The translations under genes and the position numbers were made by a program. This document shows positions 6,806 to 12,070 of a stretch of DNA of 12,070 nt, in pieces; position 1 is the first letter of the stretch, and every line of letters starts with the position of its first letter. The notes below the pieces were generated by a model. It was not told where the DNA came from. It saw nothing but the letters and a program-made list of their open reading frames with translations, and searched no databases. The DNA is from Streptomyces sp. NRRL F-4489 (GTDB taxonomy: Bacteria > Actinomycetota > Actinomycetes > Streptomycetales > Streptomycetaceae), in assembly GCF_001509485.1 (NCBI RefSeq), contig NZ_LLZI01000047.1, forward strand, positions 1 through 12,070, given 5' to 3'.

Positions 6806-6911
6806 TTCGGTGGCCTCCCTGGCGCCGGGGTCCGTAGGCTCTTTCGGTGGCCTGCGTGGCGCCGCGGGTCCGTAGGCCCTTTCCATGGCCTGCATGGCGC
6901 CGCGGGTCCGT
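6806..6911. repeat. Tandem repeat, 37-38 bp, about 2.8 copies
   Basis: Units start at 6806, 6843 and 6881, each opening TTCGGTGGCC or TTCCATGGCC and carrying GGCGCC then GGTCCGT. Unit 1 is 37 bp, unit 2 is 38 bp and unit 3 breaks off near 6911. Unit 2 can fold: GGCCTGCG (6849-6856) against CGTAGGCC (6871-6878), one mismatch. It lies in the 356-bp gap between the methyltransferase stop and the zinc-ribbon start. I see nothing recognisable in 6693-6805. Confidence 0.75.
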
Positions 6912-6925
6912 GCCGGTGGCGTCGT

Positions 6926-7711
6926 TTACCGCCGCGTCGCCACCACCAGCCGGCACCGCGGGCTCCCGTCCGCGCGCCGGCCCAGCTCCGGCAGCGGCCG
7001 CGTCTCCACCGCCAGACCGGCCCGCTCCAGCTCCGCCCGCACCTCCGACAGCCGGAAGCCGCGGTAGTACATGACGAAGGGCGGCCGCCACAGCGCGTTG
7101 CGGATCCGCATCACGGCGTCGAAGCCCAGCAGCCCCCAGTACAGCGCCGACCCCGGCCTGGCCGGCGCCACCACCGGGAACACGAACCGCCCGCCGGGCC
7201 GCAGCACCGACGCCACCTGCCCGAACAGCACCGGCCGCTCCCGCGGCAGGAAGTGCCCGAACGCCCCGAAACTCACCACCACATCGAAGACCGGCCCGAA
7301 CGGCAGCGCCCGGGCATCCGCCCGCACCCACGCCGGCCGCGGCCCGGCCACCCCACCGGGAACGTCGCCCGGCCCGTCCTCCCCATCGGAAACGTCCCCC
7401 GGCCCCGCCGCGCCCCGCAGCCGCTCCCGCCCCACCGCGAGCATCCCCGCACTGAGATCGACACCGGTCACCCGCTCCCGGCACACCCGCCGCAGCACCT
7501 CCACCCCGGCGCCCGTACCGCAGCACAGATCCAGCCCGCTGCCGAACGGCCCCATCTCCCGCAACTCCCGCAGCACCGGCCCCAGCACCGCCTCCGGCGT
7601 CCGGAACGGCGTCCGGTCGAACTTCGGGGCGAGCAGGTCGTAGCCCCGCTCCACGGACGACAGCGCCTGCACGGCCAGTTCACGCAACGTAGGACCCTCG
7701 GGAGCGAACAT
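6926..7711 (-). CDS. Class I SAM-dependent methyltransferase
   Basis: A 261-residue Rossmann-fold methyltransferase. Motif I is GLDLCCGTGAGVEVL (59-73). Acidic Asp85 in VTGVDLSAGML binds the ribose, ADARALPF (131-138) is motif II/III, FDVVVSFGAFGHF (142-154) is the motif IV region, and VLRPGGRFVF (169-178) is the post-motif signature. An unusual Gly/Pro/Asp-rich stretch of about 25 residues (101-125, with GPGDV twice) interrupts the normal helix between the D85 strand and ADARALPF. A hydrophobic aromatic segment (PGSALYWGLLGFDAV, 186-200) lies where small-molecule specificity is usually set. The substrate is unknown. The ATG at 7711 has no Shine-Dalgarno; a -10 hexamer ends 6 nt before it, so the mRNA is probably leaderless. 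It is downstream of, and on the same strand as, the trypsin-like protease (81-nt gap). Confidence 0.88.
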   Translation of the reverse strand: MFAPEGPTLRELAVQALSSVERGYDLLAPKFDRTPFRTPEAVLGPVLRELREMGPFGSGLDLCCGTGAGVEVLRRVCRERVTGVDLSAGMLAVGRERLRGAAGPGDVSDGEDGPGDVPGGVAGPRPAWVRADARALPFGPVFDVVVSFGAFGHFLPRERPVLFGQVASVLRPGGRFVFPVVAPARPGSALYWGLLGFDAVMRIRNALWRPPFVMYYRGFRLSEVRAELERAGLAVETRPLPELGRRADGSPRCRLVVATRR

Positions 7712-7717
7712 CGCGTC

Positions 7718-7723
7718 AGGATA
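7718..7723 (-). promoter_or_regulatory. -10 element for a leaderless methyltransferase transcript
   Basis: On the minus strand TATCCT is followed by GACGCG and then the ATG at 7711. With the usual 6-7 nt from -10 to transcription start, the A of ATG would be the first base of the mRNA. No convincing -35 hexamer lies 17-19 nt upstream. Confidence 0.5.
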
Positions 7724-7792
7724 TGCGCGGTGGCCCGCCCTAGACCCACAGCCCGCACCGGATCACCGGCCCGCGCGGGGTCCGGCCCCCGC

Positions 7793-8647
7793 CTACGACG
7801 ACCGCGCGATATACGCGTGGATCGCCGGATCGCTCACCTTCGTATACACCCCCGGATGCCCCGGCGACGCGCACCCCGTCCCCCAGGACGCGATCCCCGC
7901 CAGCCGCCCGTCCACCACCAGCGGACCCCCGCTGTCCCCCTGGCAGGCGTCCTTGCGGCCCTCCTCGTAGCCGTAACACGTCATCCTCGGCGTGATCGAC
8001 TCCGGCCCGTACGCCCCCTTGCAGTACGCGTCGCTGAGCTTGGGCACCGCCACCTGCCGCAGATGCACCGGAAGATCGCCGCCGTCCCGCGTCGCGCCCC
8101 ACCCGGTGACCGTCGCCGGCGTGCCCTCGGCGGGCTCCCGCCCCGGCTCCATCAGCGGAATCGGCCGCACCCCGGGCCCGAACTCCAGCGGGGACGCCAG
8201 CACCAGCACCGCCACGTCGTAGTCGATCGTCGAGGCGTCGTATCGCGGATGCCGCAGCACCCGCGCCACCCGCGCCACCTGGCCCCCCGACCCGCGCACA
8301 CTGCTGCCCGCCTGCACGCTCAGCGTCTCCGGCGGCCCCTCGGTGGTGCAGTGCGCCGCGGTCACCACCGCGTCCGCCCGGATGATCGAACCCCCGCAGA
8401 TGTGCCCGCCGCGGCTGCGCAGCGACACCTGCCACGGCACCTCCCGCACATCCGCGTCCGTACCGCCCACGATGCGGATCGCGGGCACCGTGCCGCCCGC
8501 CACCGCCGGCGGGACCGCGGCCAGCACCGCACCGCACACCGCGGCCGCCGCCGCCCCGCACCGCAGCCACGACCGCGACCGCGCCATTCCGCCTCCCGTA
8601 CGAGCCATTCCGCCTCCCGTATCCGGACCGGCCAGCACCCTCCTCAT
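7793..8647 (-). CDS. Secreted trypsin-like serine protease (S1 family)
   Basis: A 284-residue exported S1A protease. The signal peptide is RSRSWLRC followed by an Ala/Val-rich core and PPAVA-GG (cleavage near residue 50). RIVGG (58-62) is the classic trypsin activation site, so a propeptide of only about 8 residues would be removed. The catalytic triad is His99 (TAAHC), Asp144 (DYDVAVL) and Ser239 (GDSGGP). Asp233, six residues before the Ser, together with SWG (254-256) and PGVY predicts cleavage after Arg or Lys. Six cysteines in the catalytic domain (84, 100, 209, 224, 235, 259) allow three disulfides. Start: ATG 8647 has GGAGG at the ideal 8 nt (8656-8660). Two further in-frame ATGs at 8608 and 8587 each follow a duplicated GGGAGG at only 4 nt, and the 8587 start would give the most typical signal peptide. 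It diverges from the permease. Confidence 0.93.
   Translation of the reverse strand: MRRVLAGPDTGGGMARTGGGMARSRSWLRCGAAAAAVCGAVLAAVPPAVAGGTVPAIRIVGGTDADVREVPWQVSLRSRGGHICGGSIIRADAVVTAAHCTTEGPPETLSVQAGSSVRGSGGQVARVARVLRHPRYDASTIDYDVAVLVLASPLEFGPGVRPIPLMEPGREPAEGTPATVTGWGATRDGGDLPVHLRQVAVPKLSDAYCKGAYGPESITPRMTCYGYEEGRKDACQGDSGGPLVVDGRLAGIASWGTGCASPGHPGVYTKVSDPAIHAYIARSS
8582..8620 (-). repeat. Duplicated ribosome-binding-site/start-codon cassette
   Basis: Within the 5' end of the protease gene an approximately 18-bp unit, reading TACGGGAGGCGGAATGGC on the minus strand, occurs twice at a 21-bp period. It encodes MARTGGG then MARS in the protease frame and places a GGGAGG before each ATG. Confidence 0.75.
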
Positions 8648-8930
8648 CCGGCGATCCTCCGCGACCGGGCGGCGGGCCCGGGGCGAAGAGCGGGGCCATT
8701 CCACCGAAGTGGTGGTCTTCGGCGGCACCGCGTTTGAGCCCGCGCCACCCCGAACGGGCCGCACCGGCCTCGCCGGGACCCGTCGCGCCCCCGCCCGGCA
8801 CCCGCCCGTCCCCGCCGGAGACACGACCCCGGCGCCCCGTCGCACACCACGGCGAGCGACCCGCCAGTGCGTACGCTGAACCCGCCGCTATCGATGGCCG
8901 GAACTTTTCGGCGTACGACAGGAGCACACG

Positions 8931-10901
8931 ATGGCCGCCTCCGCCCCCGCCGGTGGCTCACCCCGGACCACACTGCGGCAACGGCTGCGCACCTGGATGC
9001 TCAAGGGCCTGGCCGACCTGGGCAAACGCCCGCTCGGCCAGGGCGCCACCCCCGAGCCCGCACAGCACGGACAGCGCTGGTGGCGGGTGATGTGCCTGAC
9101 CGGCGTCGACTACTTCTCCACCCTGGGCTACCAGCCCGGCATCGCCGCCCTGGCCGCCGGACTGCTCTCGCCCGTCGCCACCCTCGTCCTCGTCGCCGTC
9201 ACCCTCGCCGGCGCGCTCCCCGTCTACCGCCGCGTCGCCAAGGAGAGCCCGCACGGCCAGGGCTCCATCGCCATGCTCGAACGCCTGCTGTCCTTCTGGA
9301 AGGGCAAGCTGTTCGTCCTCACCCTGCTGGGCTTCGCCGCCACCGACTTCCTCATCACCATCACCCTGTCGGCCGCCGACGCCGCCACCCACCTCGTCGA
9401 GAACCCGCACGTCAGCGGCGCCCTGCACGGCCACCAGCTGATCATCACGCTGATCCTGATCGCGCTGCTCGGCGCGGTCTTCCTCAAGGGATTCCTGGAA
9501 GCCGTCGGCGTCGCCGTCGTCCTCGTCGGCACCTACCTCGCGCTCAACGCCGTGGTCGCCGTCACCGGCGTCTGGCACGTCGTCACCGCCGGACACGTCG
9601 TCACCGACTGGACCCGGGCCCTGACCACCCAGCACGGAAACATTCCGGCCATGATCGCCGTCGCCCTGCTCGTCTTCCCCAAACTCGCCCTCGGCCTCTC
9701 CGGATTCGAAACCGGCGTGGCCGTCATGCCGCATATCGAAGGCGACCCCGACGACACCGAGGAACGCCCCACCGGCCGCATCCGCGGCGCCCGCAAACTC
9801 CTCACCACCGCCGCCGTCATCATGAGCGTCTTCCTCATCATCACCAGCTTCGTCACCACCCTCCTCATCCCCGCCCCCGCCTTCCGGCCCGGCGGCGCCG
9901 CCAACGGCCGCGCCCTGGCCTACCTCGCCCACGAATACCTCGGCTCCGCCTTCGGCACCGTCTACGACATCTCCACCATCGCCATCCTCTGGTTCGCCGG
10001 CGCCTCCGCCATGGCCGGCCTGCTCAACCTCATGCCGCAGTACCTCCCCCGCTACGGCATGGCGCCCCACTGGGCCCGCGCCGTCCGCCCCATGGTCCTG
10101 GTCTTCACCGCCGTCGCCTTCCTCGTCACCTGGATCTTCGACGCCAACGTCGACGCCCAGGGCAGCGCCTACGCCACCGGCGTCCTCGTCCTGATCAGCT
10201 CGGCCGCCATCGCCGTCACCATCGCCGCCCGCCGCGCCCGGCAACGCCACTGGACCATCGGATTCGCCGTCATCTCCGTGGTCTTCCTCTACACCACCGT
10301 CACCAACATCATCGAACGCCCCGACGGTGTGAAGATCGGCGCCTGCTTCATCGCCGGCATCATCCTGCTCTCCTTCGCCTCCCGGCTCGCCCGCGCCTTC
10401 GAACTCCGCGTCACCGACGTCATCCTCGACGACACCGCCCAGCGCTTCGTCCGCGATATCGCCCAGCGCCGCATCCGCTTCATCGCCAAGGAACCGGAAG
10501 ATCGCAGCCTCGCCGACTACCGCGACAAGGCCCAGCAGATCCGCGCTGACAACGACATCCCGCCCGAGGACGACCTGGTATTCGTCGAAGTCACCATCCG
10601 CGACCCCTCCGAATTCGAAAGCGCCCTGCACGTCCACGGCCACGTCATGCACGACCGCTACCGTGTGCTGGAGCTGGACGGCTCCACCGTCTCCAACTCC
10701 CTGGCCGCCCTGCTCCTGTACGTCCGCGACACCACCGGAAACCGGCCGCACATCTATTTCGAATGGACCGAGGGAAACCCCTTCGCGCAATTCCTCCGCT
10801 TCTTCCTCTTCGGCCAGGGCGAAGTCGCCCCGGTCACCCGCGAAGTCCTCCGCGAGGCCGAACCCGACCGCACCCGCCGCCCCCGCGTCCACGTCGGCTG
10901 A
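8931..10901 (+). CDS. APC-superfamily permease with C-terminal cytosolic domain
   Basis: A 656-residue integral membrane transporter. A basic N-terminal tail of about 50 residues leads into TM1, with the unwound-helix motif [14 protein letters not shown] (58-71). About 12 hydrophobic segments follow (approximate centres 85, 132, 177, 200, 245, 300, 350, 395, 420, 448, 475). [17 protein letters not shown] (255-271) is the TM6-like glycine motif of the APC fold. Residues about 490-656 are soluble and include [13 protein letters not shown] (551-563), a His-rich turn and [12 protein letters not shown] (607-618). Annotation by similarity would be 'amino acid permease', but the long cytosolic tail also fits KimA-type K+ uptake proteins of the same superfamily, so the substrate is open. 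The ATG at 8931 follows AGGAG (8920-8924) by 6 nt. The 283-bp divergent region shows only a weak -10 (TACGCT, 8872-8877), and I see no riboswitch-like fold. Confidence 0.88.
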   Translation: MAASAPAGGSPRTTLRQRLRTWMLKGLADLGKRPLGQGATPEPAQHGQRWWRVMCLTGVDYFSTLGYQPGIAALAAGLLSPVATLVLVAVTLAGALPVYRRVAKESPHGQGSIAMLERLLSFWKGKLFVLTLLGFAATDFLITITLSAADAATHLVENPHVSGALHGHQLIITLILIALLGAVFLKGFLEAVGVAVVLVGTYLALNAVVAVTGVWHVVTAGHVVTDWTRALTTQHGNIPAMIAVALLVFPKLALGLSGFETGVAVMPHIEGDPDDTEERPTGRIRGARKLLTTAAVIMSVFLIITSFVTTLLIPAPAFRPGGAANGRALAYLAHEYLGSAFGTVYDISTIAILWFAGASAMAGLLNLMPQYLPRYGMAPHWARAVRPMVLVFTAVAFLVTWIFDANVDAQGSAYATGVLVLISSAAIAVTIAARRARQRHWTIGFAVISVVFLYTTVTNIIERPDGVKIGACFIAGIILLSFASRLARAFELRVTDVILDDTAQRFVRDIAQRRIRFIAKEPEDRSLADYRDKAQQIRADNDIPPEDDLVFVEVTIRDPSEFESALHVHGHVMHDRYRVLELDGSTVSNSLAALLLYVRDTTGNRPHIYFEWTEGNPFAQFLRFFLFGQGEVAPVTREVLREAEPDRTRRPRVHVG

Positions 10902-10915
10902 CTCCGCAGCGGTAG

Positions 10916-10999
10916 CTAGCTGTACTCGTAGCGGGAGCGGTAGCTGTACTTGTAGCCGTAGCCGTAGCCGTAGCCGTAGCCGTAGCCGTAGCCGTAGAC
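10916..10999 (-). repeat. Fourteen-unit hexamer array encoding an alternating-tyrosine tail
   Basis: On the minus strand this is an uninterrupted period-6 array. It has GTCTAC, seven exact GGCTAC units (plus strand GTAGCC, 10952-10993), and then AAGTAC, AGCTAC, CGCTCC, CGCTAC, GAGTAC and AGCTAG. Read in the remnant's last frame it gives Val-Tyr, seven Gly-Tyr, then K-Y-S-Y-R-S-R-Y-E-Y-S and a stop. The final unit differs from AGCTAC only in its last base, which creates the TAG. Confidence 0.85.
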
Positions 11000-11412
11000 C
11001 AGCTCCAGCGCCTCGTGCCCCGGCAGCGGAAGGAACGCCAGTGCCTCCTGGTGCCCCCCGCGTGACCCTCCCCGTCTCGTCCGCCAGCAACGTGTTGATG
11101 CCCCCGGCCTCCATCGCCCGCCGCCCCGGAACGCCAGCACATTCCGCTGCACCGGCCGGCCCGACCGTTCCGGCGAATCCGATCACCGACAGCAGCGCCC
11201 CGACCGTCGTCGGGATCAGCGTCCCTCACCCGCCACCATCACCGCCGTCTGCTGCGCCGCCCCCAGGTACGACGCCATCGCCTGCACCGCGACCACCACC
11301 AGGTCGAACACCACGGTCAGTGCCGCCAGCGGGATGTGCAACGCGACCTCGCCCGCGTCCGCTGCCGCGCCGCGCCCTCCACCAGCACGATCATCCAGTC
11401 CAGGATGTAGGA
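10916..11412 (-). pseudogene. Multiply frameshifted coding remnant of unknown family
   Basis: No intact gene is present, but successive minus-strand stretches read as Streptomyces-like coding sequence in different frames. The first is SYILDWMIVLVEG (11412-11374). In a second frame comes ADAGEVALHIPLAALTVVFD, continuing through a hydrophobic Val/Ala segment to AGEGR and a stop (11362-11216). In a third frame comes TLIPTTVGALLSVIGFAG and later AMEAGGINTLLADETGRV (about 11222-11057). Finally HQEALAFLPLPGHEALELVY runs into the Tyr-repeat tail (11053-10916). All have G/C-rich third positions. I infer one ancestral gene, with one or two membrane segments, broken by at least three frame changes. I do not recognise the family. 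Sequencing error in this G/C-rich region cannot be excluded, and the upstream boundary is not defined. Confidence 0.5.
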
Positions 11413-11450
11413 CGTCTCACCGGTCCGACCTGGCACGACTGACCGAATGC

Positions 11451-11562
11451 GGTGGGCCTGGTTGACCTCTGGTGGGACCTGGTGGGCCCGGGGGATCCGG
11501 TGGGGCTGGTCGCTTGGTCGCCTGGCTGGCTCGGTCGACTTGGTGGGTCTGGTCGGCTGTGA
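11451..11562. repeat. TGGT-rich low-complexity stretch
   Basis: About 110 bp is dominated by variants of CTGGTGGG and CTGGTCG at irregular short spacings, with strong purine/pyrimidine bias toward G and T on the plus strand. Translations are Trp/Gly-rich on plus and Pro/Arg/Thr-rich on minus, with no recognisable domain, so I treat it as non-coding or decayed. Confidence 0.5.
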
Positions 11563-11600
11563 CGGAGCGCCGACCACGGCGGGATTCCAGGCTCGGCCGC

Positions 11601-11910
11601 GGATCCGCGACCGTGTACGGGCTGGCCTCGGAGTACCGGCTGGTCTCGGATCTGTGGCCGGGTACCGAGTGGTTCTGGCCCCGCTACCGGGTGCGGGACG
11701 GTCCGGGGCCCACGGCCAGGTTCCGGGCGGTCACGGACCCATGACCAGCTGCACCCGACCGGCGAGCCCGTAGCCAGGTGCCGGGCTGGGCCGGGGACCC
11801 GTGACCAGGCGGCACCCAACCGAGAGCCCACAGCCGAGTTCCGTGCTGGCCGCAGATCCATGACCGGTTGCCGGCGAGCACCCATGACCGGGTGCGGGCA
11901 CAGCCGGGCC
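11601..11910. repeat. Array of about 10 degenerate ~30-bp direct repeats
   Basis: Copies begin near 11601, 11648, 11677, 11706, 11735, 11764, 11795, 11824, 11855 and 11878. Most are spaced 29-31 bp; the interval after 11601 is longer (47) and the last is shorter (23). The consensus opens GGACCCRTGACC and continues RGGTGCCGGGC then GG-rich bases. The clearest pair, at 11735 and 11795, is exactly 60 bp apart. There are no constant-repeat/variable-spacer boundaries. The array is not open in any one frame throughout. Confidence 0.65.
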
Positions 11911-12070
11911 CGCGCCTTCACCGCCTGGTCGCGTCGGTGGCCGCGAGCGAATCCAGGACGTACGCACACCGCGCGGATGCACCACGGCAGGGAGTTCGCG
12001 GCTCGCTTACGGGGGTGAGCGGCGAGAGGTCGCGGCGGTGCGGGGCCAGAAGTGGGGACAGGGGGGACGG
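11911..12070. other. Right-end sequence with no recognisable feature
   Basis: Neither strand shows a recognisable protein, RNA gene or clear promoter here. A gene may begin beyond the window edge. Confidence 0.4.

Noticed and set aside
6779..8737. A 652-residue plus-strand open frame across the methyltransferase and protease
   Set aside because: The Arg/Pro/His-rich translation is typical of an off-frame read. Both underlying minus-strand genes have complete catalytic motifs.
8648..8930. A ydaO-type (c-di-AMP) riboswitch before the permease, considered because KimA is so controlled in Bacillus
   Set aside because: I could not find the expected multi-helix core; the region has only short scattered dyads such as CCGAAG/CTTCGG.
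8867..10549. A 560-residue plus-strand open frame overlapping the permease
   Set aside because: It is an Arg/Pro/His-rich off-frame shadow; the permease frame has coherent membrane segments and a good ribosome binding site.
8958..11186. A 742-residue minus-strand open frame opposite the permease
   Set aside because: It is rich in Gly, Asp and Glu without any domain and mirrors the permease codons. Only its first ~45 residues (before 11057) carry signal, and that is assigned to the frameshifted remnant.
11601..11910. A CRISPR-like array
   Set aside because: Units are degenerate and contiguous, with no conserved repeat separated by unique spacers, and no cas genes are nearby.
11447..11969. 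Several open frames of 84-192 residues on both strands in the repeat region
   Set aside because: They are low complexity, built from the repeats, overlap each other in all frames, and lack ribosome binding sites or domains.

Overview
The window reads as chromosomal DNA of a Streptomyces or close actinomycete. It is very GC-rich, has near-saturated G/C at third codon positions, uses GTG starts, and has vegetative promoters of the TTGNNN / TAGGNT type. Nothing in it identifies the species.

Layout. Bases 1-1067: a possible terminator for a gene off the left edge, a small VOC/glyoxalase-fold protein, and a stand-alone IS630-type helix-turn-helix protein with no DDE catalytic domain. Bases 1140-3319: a well-formed promoter drives an ATP-grasp ligase, followed 58 nt later by a secreted L,D-transpeptidase. 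A strong hairpin then separates this block from a convergent permuted-papain (YiiX/YebB-like) hydrolase. Bases 4093-5398: a two-gene operon of a short-chain dehydrogenase and a small metallophosphoesterase, 1 nt apart. It is closed by a hairpin shared with a convergent DinB/DUF664-like gene.

Bases 5427-8647 are all minus strand. In transcription order they are a secreted trypsin-type protease, a SAM methyltransferase (apparently leaderless), a CxxC/CxxC zinc-ribbon protein and the DinB-like protein. A 37-38 bp tandem repeat lies between the methyltransferase and the zinc-ribbon gene. Bases 8931-10901 hold a large APC-superfamily permease with a soluble C-terminal domain, divergent from the protease.

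Bases 10902-12070 contain no intact gene. On the minus strand they hold what looks like a multiply frameshifted coding remnant ending in an alternating-tyrosine tail (a 14-unit hexamer array). Beyond it lie a TGGT-rich low-complexity stretch and a roughly 310 bp array of degenerate ~30 bp direct repeats.

How the genes work together: only the SDR and metallophosphoesterase are clearly one operon. The ATP-grasp enzyme, L,D-transpeptidase and permuted-papain hydrolase are adjacent and all belong to superfamilies that make, cross-link or cut peptide or amide bonds, so a shared cell-envelope role is possible but unproven. The rest looks like ordinary housekeeping or accessory content. I do not see a clear new defence or biosynthetic system. 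The oddest material is the decayed, repeat-rich right end.
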